Assembly (NCBI GenBank): GCA_905236255.1
Contig: CAJOPK010000175.1
Coordinates: forward strand, 1-18,309
Reading direction: 5' to 3'
Source: an uncultured Selenomonadaceae bacterium
Lineage (GTDB): Bacteria > Bacillota > Negativicutes > Selenomonadales > Selenomonadaceae
DNA: 18,309 nt
Made by a program: the position numbers and the translations under genes. The first letter of the stretch is position 1; every line of letters starts with the position of its first letter. A model generated the notes under the pieces. The model did not search any database and had not been told where the DNA came from. It saw only the letters and a program-made list of their open reading frames with translations. Of this stretch, positions 1 through 8,281 are shown piece after piece.

Positions 1-63
1 CACGACAGAGATTTAAATGCCGCGATTAACATTTTACACAAAGCATTGGAATTGAAAAATTAA
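1..63 (+). CDS. tnpB: TnpB (IS200/IS605 family RNA-guided nuclease), C-terminal end only
   Basis: Frame 1 reads HDRDLNAAINILHKALELKN and then TAA. The D-R-D-x-N-A-A-x-N-I-L block is the well-known extreme C-terminus of TnpB, containing the last acidic residue of the RuvC-like nuclease site. The rest of the gene is cut off by the window edge, so it cannot be judged whether it is intact or whether a tnpA accompanies it. TnpB proteins are RNA-guided nucleases that use a transcript of the element's right end as guide RNA; the sequence that follows fits that. Identification is firm although only 20 residues are visible. Confidence 0.9.
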   Translation, partial: HDRDLNAAINILHKALELKN

Positions 64-190
64 GTTTGAACAAAAATCTACCGGTGGACAACCGGGAAGT
101 TACGCTTGTGGAGACTATGTAAGACGCAACCTTCGGCGCACCGGTCATTGAAACAAGAATCCCTCCGCCGTTAGGCGTGGGGAGTGTCAA
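1..190 (+). mobile_element. Right part of an IS200/IS605-type (tnpB) element
   Basis: The element runs in from the left edge. It holds the tnpB 3' end, about 100 bases of non-coding sequence, and a terminal hairpin (arms 161-169 and 174-182, loop GTTA, one wobble and one mismatch) followed by AGTGTCAA at 183-190. A subterminal hairpin plus a short conserved terminus, with no inverted repeats, is the standard right end of this family. The exact boundary is uncertain by a few bases. The insertion lies about 50 bases upstream of the GT9 gene. Confidence 0.75.
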
Positions 191-210
191 AAATTATCCC
201 GCCGAATACA
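64..210 (+). ncRNA. Candidate omega-RNA (right-end RNA) of TnpB plus flanking guide
   Basis: The stretch after the tnpB stop has no ORF but has structure. One hairpin has perfect arms CCGGT (81-85) and ACCGG (91-95) around the loop GGACA, and the terminal hairpin is at 161-182. In characterised TnpB systems the guide RNA is made from the tnpB 3' end and right end, with the guide itself taken from the flanking host DNA just outside. Here that would be about 191-210, starting AAATTATCCC. That assignment is inference from family knowledge; transcription is not shown by the sequence. The RNA may also begin inside tnpB, left of the position given. Confidence 0.6.
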
Positions 211-243
211 TCTTTGCTTAAACTTTAAGGGAAGTGTTTTATT

Positions 244-1272
244 GTGAGCGAAGATTTGAAGAACATATTGATCGTCAAGTTGAGCGCGATAGGTGACGTA
301 ATTCACGCCCTGCCGGTCAGTTATGCCGTCAAAGAAACTTTCCCGGACGCGAAATTGACTTGGATTGTCGAGCCGCCGGCTTACGATCTTCTCAAAATGA
401 ATCCGTACATAGATAAGATAATTTTGTTTCACAAAAAAGATTTTCGCACTTTCGGCGGATTCACGAAAAGATTTTTTCCTTTCAAGCGGGAAATTCAAGA
501 GGAAAATTACGATGCCGTCCTTGACTTGCAGGGACTTTTCAAGTCGGCGGCGATAGCTTTTTTTGCCAAATCAAAGATAAAACTCGGCACCTGCAACATG
601 CGCGAAATGAGCGGAAAAGTTTCAAAGCCGGTTATAGGTGAACATGCCGGCGGTCACATTGTCGAAAGATATTTGGATACGGCACGGGCAATAGGTTGCC
701 GGGTTGAAAAAGTGGTTTTTCCGGTCGAAGTTCCTCCGGAAGAAGTGTCAAAAGCCGAACTGATTATGAGCCACGCCGGACTTCGCGCAGGAAATGTTTT
801 CGTTGCATTTGCAATCGGGGCGAATTGGCCCAACAAACGTTGGCCGGCGGAATATTTTGCGGAACTCTCCGATTGGTTTTATTCCATGAATGTTGTCCCG
901 GTTATGATCGGAAACGGTGCGGTTGACTCTCAAAGAGCCGCCGAAATTGAATCAAAAACGGAAATACCGCCGATAAATTTAATCGACAAGACAAATTTGA
1001 TGCAACTTACTCACATTTTGAAATCTGCCCGGCTCGTGGTCGGCGGCGACACCGGACCGGTACATTTGGCGGCGGGTATCGGCACAAGAACTTTAATGCT
1101 GATGGGACCGACGGATGCGAACAGGAACGGGCCTTACGGTCAACTTCAAAACGCAATCGAAGTCGAAAGACCCTGCAGATATTGTTGGAAAAGGGCTTGT
1201 CCGAAAGGTGACGATTGCCTTGAACGAATACCGGTAAAACAAGTTGAAGAAAAAATAAGACAAATGGAGTGA
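244..1272 (+). CDS. ADP-heptose:LPS heptosyltransferase (GT9 family, WaaC-like)
   Basis: This 342-residue protein has the normal length for GT9 enzymes, which add heptose from ADP-heptose to the lipopolysaccharide inner core at the inner face of the cytoplasmic membrane. The N-terminus has the acceptor-side motif KLSAIGDVIHALP with the conserved Asp at residue 18. The C-terminal half has GANWPNKRWP (about 192-201), the nucleotide-sugar site GGDTGPVHLAAG (Asp269, His274) and GPTDANRNGPYG. A cysteine-rich tail (CRYCWKRACPKGDDC) is common in heptosyltransferases. The start is GTG at 244, preceded by AAGGGAAG. It is the first gene of a run with mtaD 6 bases downstream. WaaC (heptosyltransferase I) is favoured over WaaF from the overall pattern, but the exact acceptor cannot be set from sequence alone. 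Its presence argues for an outer membrane. Confidence 0.88.
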   Translation: MSEDLKNILIVKLSAIGDVIHALPVSYAVKETFPDAKLTWIVEPPAYDLLKMNPYIDKIILFHKKDFRTFGGFTKRFFPFKREIQEENYDAVLDLQGLFKSAAIAFFAKSKIKLGTCNMREMSGKVSKPVIGEHAGGHIVERYLDTARAIGCRVEKVVFPVEVPPEEVSKAELIMSHAGLRAGNVFVAFAIGANWPNKRWPAEYFAELSDWFYSMNVVPVMIGNGAVDSQRAAEIESKTEIPPINLIDKTNLMQLTHILKSARLVVGGDTGPVHLAAGIGTRTLMLMGPTDANRNGPYGQLQNAIEVERPCRYCWKRACPKGDDCLERIPVKQVEEKIRQME

Positions 1273-1278
1273 ACTTCG

Positions 1279-2562
1279 ATGGAAAACAAAAATATTTTGA
1301 TTAACGGAGCTAATGTTTTTAAACCGGACGGAAAAGTTGAAGTCGCCGATATTTTGATTGAGAATGACAAGATCGCGAAAATCGGAAAGATTGAAAATTT
1401 TGAAGACGCGACAAAAATTGACGGGCGCGGGAAGTTTGCAATTCCCGGATTTGTAAACGCGCACACTCACGCATCAATGACTTTACTGCGCAGTTATTCC
1501 GACGACAAAAATTTGCAGGATTGGCTGCAAAAAGACATTTGGCCGATTGAGGACAAAATGACCGGCGAAGATCTCTATTTCGGAGCGGCGGCGGCGGCAG
1601 TCGAAATGATTAAAAGCGGAACGACCGCCTTTGCCGATATGTACGGCCCTTACATGGACAGAGTTGCGGAAGTAGTCGAAGAATCGGGACTTCGAGGAGT
1701 TTTGTCGCGGGGGATTATCGGACTTTTTGACGGTGACGAAAAACTTGCAACCAACGTCGAACTTTACAAAAATTGGCACGGAAAAGCCGACGGAAGAATT
1801 ACCGTTATGTTCGGACCTCATGCAATTTACACCTGTCCGCCGGACTTCCTCAAAAAAGTTGCGGAAACCGCCGCAAAATTCAACGCCGAAATCCACATTC
1901 ACATGAATGAAACGATACAAGAAATTGAGGACTGTTTGAAAAATTACGGCAAGCGTCCTTTTGAAGTCGTTGCCGAAACCGGACTTTTTGACAACGGAAC
2001 TCTTGCCGCCCATTGTGTTTGGATTGACGAAAAAGAACTTGAGATTATCAAAGACAAAAAAATTCGCGTCGTCCACAATCTCGGCAGTAACATGAAACTT
2101 GCAAGCGGATTCGCTCCGATAGAAAAATTCCTCAAAAACGGAATTGTCGTTGCACTCGGCACGGACGGAGCATCTTCAAACAACAATCTTGATATGCTTG
2201 AAGAAATTCACCTTTCCGCCCTCATCGAAAAATGCCTTGCCTGCGATCCTCTTTTAATCCCCGCCGCCGAAGCCTTGAAAATGGGGACGGAATACGGCGC
2301 GCAGGCCGTCGGCTTGAAAGATGTCGGCAAACTTGAAGAAGGTTACAAAGCGGATATTGTTCTCTTTGACATGAGCGGAATTGCATGGCAACCTTGTTAC
2401 AATCCCGTTTCCCTGCTTGTTTATTCGGCAAATTCTTCTTCAGTCGATACCGTTATCGTAAACGGAAAAATTTTGATGGAAAAACGTGAACTTAAAACTT
2501 TGGACGAAGAGAAGATTATTTTTGAACTTAACAAATGTGCAAAACGCTTGACCGGAAATTGA
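1279..2562 (+). CDS. mtaD: 5-methylthioadenosine / S-adenosylhomocysteine deaminase (amidohydrolase)
   Basis: This is a 427-residue cytosolic amidohydrolase of the MtaD/SAH deaminase group, which deaminates S-adenosylhomocysteine, methylthioadenosine or 5'-deoxyadenosine to the inosine form in methionine and SAM salvage. The metal-binding motifs are all present: HTH in PGFVNAHTHASM (His62, His64), HIHMNET (His206/His208, Glu211), AAHCVW (His245) and LGTDGASSNN (Asp296). The N-terminal and C-terminal beta-sandwich segments (about 1-55 and 365-410) are typical of the fold. ATG at 1279 has GGAG at 1266-1269. The gene follows the GT9 gene by 6 bases and precedes the hybrid kinase by 18, so co-transcription is likely. 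Preference among the adenosine analogues is not readable from sequence. Confidence 0.9.
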   Translation: MENKNILINGANVFKPDGKVEVADILIENDKIAKIGKIENFEDATKIDGRGKFAIPGFVNAHTHASMTLLRSYSDDKNLQDWLQKDIWPIEDKMTGEDLYFGAAAAAVEMIKSGTTAFADMYGPYMDRVAEVVEESGLRGVLSRGIIGLFDGDEKLATNVELYKNWHGKADGRITVMFGPHAIYTCPPDFLKKVAETAAKFNAEIHIHMNETIQEIEDCLKNYGKRPFEVVAETGLFDNGTLAAHCVWIDEKELEIIKDKKIRVVHNLGSNMKLASGFAPIEKFLKNGIVVALGTDGASSNNNLDMLEEIHLSALIEKCLACDPLLIPAAEALKMGTEYGAQAVGLKDVGKLEEGYKADIVLFDMSGIAWQPCYNPVSLLVYSANSSSVDTVIVNGKILMEKRELKTLDEEKIIFELNKCAKRLTGN

Positions 2563-2580
2563 TTCTCCGAAGGTGAAATA

Positions 2581-5500
2581 ATGAAACAGGTTACTTACAG
2601 ATTTGAAACTTTTCAAACGTTCATAAAGTGGACGGCGGATATAAAATCCGGCGAAGATTATCACAACGCAAAAAGTATTTTGATGAAAGTTTATACCTCA
2701 CAATTCCCGGAAAACGATTCAAAAGATATTCATCGCAGAATGAAAAAAATTTTTCCGAAAGCAAATATTGTCGGAATTTCAATGACAATTTTCATAAATG
2801 ACGTGGGAGCGGCAAATACCGGCGACGACATTACTTGGGCTGTGAACCCGAAATCTTTTGAGCCGTTGCTCGTCATAAGTTGTCTTTACTTTTTTGATTC
2901 GGAAATTACCCTGCTTGAAAACGACGGCACTCACATGGACAATTTCGGTCAAATTTCTTCAGACATGAACCAAAAACTTCGCACCATTCCGAATTTAAAG
3001 GCGGTTGAAATTTTATCCGCCGGCGGGAGCAGCAGCCTTTCAATGTTCATTGATTTAATCAGCGTCGGGCTTGATGATGTTCCTTTTTTCGGGGCGGAGG
3101 CCGGATCGGTAAACACGGAAAAAATTAACTGCAAATTTGAAAGTATGATAAGAGCCTTGCACGGGGAAGGCGTTACTCAATTTGTCAGCGGTAAAGAATA
3201 TCACAAAGAAGGAGTCGTTTTGATCGCTTATTCCGGCGAAAATCTCAACGTAATGACTCAATCCTTGCACGGTTGGACTCCGCTCGGAAAGGAAATGACC
3301 GTAACCGAAACTTTGGGAATAAACGGACTTTCAAAAATTAACAACAAGCCCGCCATTGAAGTTTACAAAAAATATTTGAACATTGAACCGAATGAATATT
3401 TGCTTTTCAATACCTACGAATTTCCTTTAATCGTAAATCGAAACGGGCTTAACGTCGGGCGCAATCCTTCAATATATGACGAATACGGACGGATTTATTT
3501 CGGTGCGGATATTCGCAAAGGTGAGAAAATTCGATTGAGTTACGGCAATCCGGCGGATATTTTGAAGGCGACTTTCAAAGCAAGCGAGGAAATGAGAAAA
3601 TTTGCGCCGGAAGCCGTTATGTTGACCATATGCGGCGCGAGAACCGTTTTTTTGGGGGCGGATGCCGGTGCCGAAATAGACGATTTTCTCCGGTTTCACA
3701 GAAATACCGCCGTCTGTTTCGGCAACAGCGAAATTTACAAATACAAAGGTGCCGGCGGGCAACTCAACGGCGCAATTATCGCGACTTGTTTGCGGGAAGG
3801 TGAAATCAAAAAAATTCCGGAAGTCAGAAGTTTTCCGGAAGAATATTCTCTGAAAAAAAATCACAACGCGAAGGATAACATTGTACCTCTTTCAAAACGT
3901 CTTGCATCTTTTTTGGAGGCAATGACCGGAGAACTTCAAAAATCCAATTTGAAATTTAAAGAGGCGGCACTTGCGGCACAATCCGCAAGCAAGGCAAAAT
4001 CTCAATTCCTTTCAAATATGAGTCACGAAATTCGTACTCCGATTAACGCAATTTTGGGTATGAATGAAATGATTTTGCGCGAGGCGACCGATTCGACAAT
4101 TTTGGAATATGCCGAAAACATTCAAGCCGCCGGCAACAGCCTTTTGGGAATCGTCAACGATATTTTGGACTTCAGCAAAATCGAAGCCGGCAAAATGGAT
4201 ATTATCCCGGTCGAATACGGCTTGAGTTCTCTTTTAAACGATCTTGTAAACATGATTCAAAAGCGCGCCGACAAAAAGGGCTTGGTACTTCAAGTCAATG
4301 CCGATACCGATTTGCCGAGCGAACTTTACGGCGACGAAATCAGAATCAAACAGATTATCACAAATATTTTGACGAACGCCGTCAAATACACGGAAAGAGG
4401 TTATATCGCGCTTAATGTTTACTTCAAAAAAATTGACGAAGAAAATATCAAATTGTGCGTTTCGGTCGAAGACACCGGAATAGGCATAAAGCCGGACGAC
4501 ATAGAAAAACTTTTCAGCGCGTTTGAAAGAATTGAAGAAAAGAGAAATCGCTCCATTGAAGGCACCGGGCTCGGAATGAACATTACCCAAAGACTTCTTT
4601 CCATGATGGGCAGCAGGTTGCAGGTCGAAAGTGTTTACGGTGAAGGTTCGGTTTTTTCCTTTGAACTGGATCAAAAGGTAATGAATTGGCATCCGCTCGG
4701 AGATTTTAACGAAAGCTACAAAAATTCTCTTAACCGTCACAAAGTTTATCGCGAAAAGTTTGTCGCGCCCGGTGCAAAAATTTTGGTCGTTGACGATACC
4801 GTAATGAATTTGACCGTTGTCAAGGGACTTCTCAAACAGACGAAAGTTCAAATCGACACGGCGGAAAGCGGTTACGAATGTTTGACCGCCGTCACAAAAA
4901 ATCATTACGACATAATTTTCTTGGATCACCGCATGCCCGGAATTGACGGAATCGAAACTTTGAAACGAATGAAGGAACTTCCGAAGAATTTGTGTGAAGA
5001 TACTCCGGTAATTTCGCTCACGGCAAATGCCGTAAGCGGGGCGCGAAAACAATATATTGATGCGGGCTTTCAAGATTATTTGACCAAGCCGATAGACAGC
5101 GCGAAACTTGAAACGATGATGATAACTTATCTGCCGAAAGATAAAGTCAAAATTGTTGAAAACGATTTGGAAGAAGACAGTCCGAAAGAAACGGCTGCCG
5201 TCCCGGAGTGGTTGAAAAAAATTGACTGCATTGACACGGCGGCGGGTGTCAAACATTGCGGAAGTGTAGAAGGGTATATGGACGCGCTGACCGTTTTTGC
5301 CCGGTCGGTTGTTTCCGGGTCAAAGGAAATTGCAAAATTCTATCACGAAAAAGATTGGAAAAATTACACGGTCAAAGTTCACGCGCTCAAAAGTTCGGCC
5401 AAGGTTATCGGCGCAAAGGAATTGAGCGAAAAAGCAAAACGCTTGGAATATGCCGGAAATGCCGGATATGTTGAAGAGATTGAAAAATTTACCGACGGTA

Positions 5501-5787
5501 TGTTGGAACTTTACATAAGTTTTGCGGACAGATTGAAACCTTTGATTCCGGAAGAAAAACCGGAAGAGGACAAGCCTTTGATTGAGGAGGATGCATTGGA
5601 TGAGGCTTATGAGGCTTTTCGGGAATTTGCCGGGAGTTTCGATTACGATTCGATGATGTTTACGATTCAATCTTTGGAAGAATATCGTTTGCCCGAAAAT
5701 GAAACGGAAACTTTCAAAGCGTTGAAAGATGCCGCCTCGAAACCGGATTGGGAGAAAGTTGCCGAAATTTTGAAGAGCCGGAGTTAA
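2581..5787 (+). CDS. Soluble hybrid sensor histidine kinase: FIST - HisKA - HATPase - REC - HPt
   Basis: This is a 1068-residue multidomain kinase with no membrane segment. Residues about 25-400 look like FIST_N plus FIST_C, a sensory module thought to bind small ligands. A helical linker (about 435-470) leads to HisKA with SNMSHEIRTP (phospho-acceptor His482). The ATPase domain has the N box around Asn599, G1 DTGIGI (631-636) and G2 GTGLGM (661-666). A receiver domain follows (VVDD 736-739, phospho-acceptor Asp782 in LDHRMPG, lysine in the TKP motif). Then comes an HPt domain with HALKSS (His934), giving a complete His-Asp-His relay in one chain. The last ~75 residues are an acidic helical tail of unknown role. 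No output regulator lies nearby, so the final target is unseen. The start ATG 2581 has GAAGGTGA upstream. It is followed 15 bases later by an exported SGNH hydrolase. Confidence 0.92.
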   Translation: MKQVTYRFETFQTFIKWTADIKSGEDYHNAKSILMKVYTSQFPENDSKDIHRRMKKIFPKANIVGISMTIFINDVGAANTGDDITWAVNPKSFEPLLVISCLYFFDSEITLLENDGTHMDNFGQISSDMNQKLRTIPNLKAVEILSAGGSSSLSMFIDLISVGLDDVPFFGAEAGSVNTEKINCKFESMIRALHGEGVTQFVSGKEYHKEGVVLIAYSGENLNVMTQSLHGWTPLGKEMTVTETLGINGLSKINNKPAIEVYKKYLNIEPNEYLLFNTYEFPLIVNRNGLNVGRNPSIYDEYGRIYFGADIRKGEKIRLSYGNPADILKATFKASEEMRKFAPEAVMLTICGARTVFLGADAGAEIDDFLRFHRNTAVCFGNSEIYKYKGAGGQLNGAIIATCLREGEIKKIPEVRSFPEEYSLKKNHNAKDNIVPLSKRLASFLEAMTGELQKSNLKFKEAALAAQSASKAKSQFLSNMSHEIRTPINAILGMNEMILREATDSTILEYAENIQAAGNSLLGIVNDILDFSKIEAGKMDIIPVEYGLSSLLNDLVNMIQKRADKKGLVLQVNADTDLPSELYGDEIRIKQIITNILTNAVKYTERGYIALNVYFKKIDEENIKLCVSVEDTGIGIKPDDIEKLFSAFERIEEKRNRSIEGTGLGMNITQRLLSMMGSRLQVESVYGEGSVFSFELDQKVMNWHPLGDFNESYKNSLNRHKVYREKFVAPGAKILVVDDTVMNLTVVKGLLKQTKVQIDTAESGYECLTAVTKNHYDIIFLDHRMPGIDGIETLKRMKELPKNLCEDTPVISLTANAVSGARKQYIDAGFQDYLTKPIDSAKLETMMITYLPKDKVKIVENDLEEDSPKETAAVPEWLKKIDCIDTAAGVKHCGSVEGYMDALTVFARSVVSGSKEIAKFYHEKDWKNYTVKVHALKSSAKVIGAKELSEKAKRLEYAGNAGYVEEIEKFTDGMLELYISFADRLKPLIPEEKPEEDKPLIEEDALDEAYEAFREFAGSFDYDSMMFTIQSLEEYRLPENETETFKALKDAASKPDWEKVAEILKSRS

Positions 5788-5802
5788 GGTTGAGGTTTTT
5801 TG

Positions 5803-7491
5803 ATGAAAAATTTTGTTACCTTTACGATATTTGCGATCGTTGTTGCATTTTTCGCGATCTTCGGAACTTTGACCGCAGAAATTACCGATTTGATGAAGTT
5901 TGTCGAAAAAGATATTCCCGTCGAATTTGAAAATAAAGGCGACGAACTTTTTTTGTCATGGCAACCCCTGCCCGTACCCGGAAAATACAAAGTCGAAACA
6001 TTTTACAAGACGACCGGACTTGTCGCCGGTGCGCCGGAATATCATTTGCTTGATTCCTCCGAAACCGAAGGAACAAGTTTTAAAATTCCCGGTGCGGCGA
6101 TTCCGGTTTATTATTTTGTTTCGGAAACCGGAGTTTCCGGAAATGAAATTGCCCGCTCGAAAAATCCCGCCGCAAATCCGAATTTTCCTTTTCCGCCGGT
6201 TCCCGTTCCGATTTACAAATACGACGAAAACAACAAAGCAAGTCTGATGCCGTTTCTTGTCTGGCATACCGTCCCGGATGCGGTTTGTTATGAAGTTGAA
6301 ATTTTGAACGCGCCGCCGGAAATTGAAGGCGGAATTTCACCTTCAAAACTTCATCAACTTGAAATTACAAGGTCGATTTTTACAAACGGTTATCGGGCGG
6401 ATTTGCGAAAGTATAAAGACGAAAAGCAAATTTTTTGGAGAGTTCGTCCGCTCGGTCTGCATTTGGAGCCGATTGGAGAATTTTGCAATGCCGAAGAAAT
6501 TGTTATCGACGAAGAAAAGGAAGTTCCGAATTGTCCGCTGATAAACAATTTTGATCACATGCCGAATTTCCGTCAACCGATTTATCCGGTTTATGATTGG
6601 ATACCTTTGCAAAATGCAAAAAAATATGAGATCGAACTTTCGGACAAGCCGCCGAAAATCGAAAATGATTCAGATCCGAATCCGGATGCCGTTTGGCGGC
6701 AAATTACGCAAGACATGTCAAGCTGTTACGACGAATACGGCAGACCTTATGCCGGTGCTTATTATTGGCGCGTTCGTGCTTTGGACGAAAAAAATAATCC
6801 GATCGGCACATGGTCGAAATCGGAAAAGTTTATTGTGGAAGATTATACCGACGGCGTGGAAGTTGCGATTTTCGGCGACAGCATTTCTCACGGCGGCGGG
6901 TCGGTCAGTTATTCGCCGGCATCTTTGGAATATTCTTACGGAACATATCTTGATTTTCCGTCGGTCAACATAAGCCGGAGCGGCGACACTTCCCGGACTT
7001 CCGTCGAAAGATTTGAGCGGGACGTTTTGCCTTTGAAACCGCGAAATTTGATAATCCTGACCGGCTCAAACAGTTTGCGCTCTTCAAATTTTTCTGCGGA
7101 AGATATAATTTCCGATCTTTCCGAAATCGGAAGGCTTTGCCGGAAAAACAACATTCGACCGATTTTTTTGACTTTGATGCCGCTTAATCCGGACGCGATA
7201 AAATATGTTTTCTCAACTCCCACCGATCCGAATTGGAGAAACAAACTGCACCGGGTAAACAAATTTATCAAAGAACAGCAATATCACATTGACATTGAGC
7301 CCTATTTCTACGATTCACGCGGGGAAATGGACGTGCGCCTTGCCGTTGACGGACTTCATCCCGGTATTCGCGGGAAAATGATTATCGGGGAAGAAATAAA
7401 TCTTCACAAAGACCTTTTCGACTTTTCGGATAAACCTTCGCCGACTGAAAATTTTTCAAGGAAGTTTTTTAATTTTCTGCGTCGTCTGTAA
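5803..7491 (+). CDS. Exported SGNH/GDSL hydrolase with N-terminal beta-sandwich repeats
   Basis: This is a 562-residue protein. Residues 1-25 (KNFVTFTIFAIVVAFFAIFG) form a hydrophobic signal peptide or anchor. Residues about 40-345 hold Fn3-like modules with repeated patterns: W-x(3-5)-A-x-x-Y-E-V/I-E, then a PP segment, ending in FWRVRPL (about 206) or YYWRVRAL (about 322). The C-terminal ~210 residues are an SGNH hydrolase: block I FGDSIS with nucleophile Ser360, block III-like LTGSNSLR, and block V DGLHP with Asp516 and His519. Substrates of such enzymes include acetylated polysaccharides and lipids; nothing here sets the substrate. ATG 5803 is preferred over the adjoining TTG 5800; TTGAGG lies upstream. 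It ends the GT9-mtaD-kinase run and overlaps the 3' end of the convergent folE2 by 23 bases. Confidence 0.82.
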   Translation: MKNFVTFTIFAIVVAFFAIFGTLTAEITDLMKFVEKDIPVEFENKGDELFLSWQPLPVPGKYKVETFYKTTGLVAGAPEYHLLDSSETEGTSFKIPGAAIPVYYFVSETGVSGNEIARSKNPAANPNFPFPPVPVPIYKYDENNKASLMPFLVWHTVPDAVCYEVEILNAPPEIEGGISPSKLHQLEITRSIFTNGYRADLRKYKDEKQIFWRVRPLGLHLEPIGEFCNAEEIVIDEEKEVPNCPLINNFDHMPNFRQPIYPVYDWIPLQNAKKYEIELSDKPPKIENDSDPNPDAVWRQITQDMSSCYDEYGRPYAGAYYWRVRALDEKNNPIGTWSKSEKFIVEDYTDGVEVAIFGDSISHGGGSVSYSPASLEYSYGTYLDFPSVNISRSGDTSRTSVERFERDVLPLKPRNLIILTGSNSLRSSNFSAEDIISDLSEIGRLCRKNNIRPIFLTLMPLNPDAIKYVFSTPTDPNWRNKLHRVNKFIKEQQYHIDIEPYFYDSRGEMDVRLAVDGLHPGIRGKMIIGEEINLHKDLFDFSDKPSPTENFSRKFFNFLRRL

Positions 7492-8278
7492 AAAGTTTTT
7501 CGCCGTAAGCGGCAAAGGCATTGTGATTGTGGATTGATTCAAAATTTTCACATTCTATTTCAAAGGCGGAAAGGTTTTCGATTTTTCTGACGGCAAGCAC
7601 CGCGTCCCTCAAAATATCTTCGACAAATTTCGGATTGTTGTAGGCTTTCTCGGTTACAAATTTTTCGTCCTCGCGTTTCAAAAGCGGATAAATTTGTCCG
7701 GAGCCGCAATTTTCGATCAGTCCGGCAATTTCGTCGATTTTAATTTTGTTCAATTTGTCCGGGTCTTTAAAAGTCAATTTGACACCGCACAAAGATCTTT
7801 GATTGTGCGCTCCGAAATCGGAAATTTCTTTGCTGCAGGGACAAAGAGAAGTAAACGGAACTTTCAAAGTCAGCGAAAAATTCATTCGATTTTCTTTGTG
7901 AAGTTCGCCGGAAAATTCGCAGTCAATATCCGGATAGGAAACAAGCCCGGAAACGGGGGAAGTCCTTTTCACAAAAAATTTGAAGTCGATTTTAATGGCG
8001 GCAAAATCCGTATCAAGTTTTTGAAGAGCCTCGTTCAAAATATTTTCGACTTCCGGAATTGACAGCGGTTTTGAAACTCTTTCCGTCAAAATTTCGGTAA
8101 GCCGGCTCATGTGCGTGCCGCGAAATTTTTCGCTCAGCGAAACGGTAAAATTTATTTCCGCCGTAACGGGTTGAATTTTGCCGTCGTCCGAAATCAAGAG
8201 CGGCAGACGGAATCGGGAAACTCCGGCTTGCCGGATTTTTATTTTTCTTGTGTCGGGTTGATTTTGTACGTCAATCAT
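7469..8278 (-). CDS. folE2: GTP cyclohydrolase IB (FolE2 type)
   Basis: This 269-residue protein matches the FolE2 family, which converts GTP to 7,8-dihydroneopterin triphosphate, the first step of folate (and queuosine precursor) synthesis. Visible landmarks are the N-terminal VQNQPDTRKI, FRGTHMSR (52-59), TSLCPCSKEISDFGAHNQR (143-161) with metal-site Cys146 or Cys148 and His157, YPLLKREDEKFVTE (197-210) and ESIHNHNAF (247-255). FolE2 is the metal-flexible alternative to FolE, often kept by bacteria facing zinc limitation; no Zur site is seen here and the gene sits inside an operon. ATG 8278 begins 3 bases after the rsgA stop, which indicates translational coupling. Confidence 0.92.
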   Translation of the reverse strand: MIDVQNQPDTRKIKIRQAGVSRFRLPLLISDDGKIQPVTAEINFTVSLSEKFRGTHMSRLTEILTERVSKPLSIPEVENILNEALQKLDTDFAAIKIDFKFFVKRTSPVSGLVSYPDIDCEFSGELHKENRMNFSLTLKVPFTSLCPCSKEISDFGAHNQRSLCGVKLTFKDPDKLNKIKIDEIAGLIENCGSGQIYPLLKREDEKFVTEKAYNNPKFVEDILRDAVLAVRKIENLSAFEIECENFESIHNHNAFAAYGEKLFTDDAEN

Positions 8279-8281
8279 TTT

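Noticed and set aside
4234..5256. A 340-codon minus-strand frame inside the hybrid kinase
   Set aside because: It is antisense to the ATPase and receiver domains, has no motif, and is a shadow.
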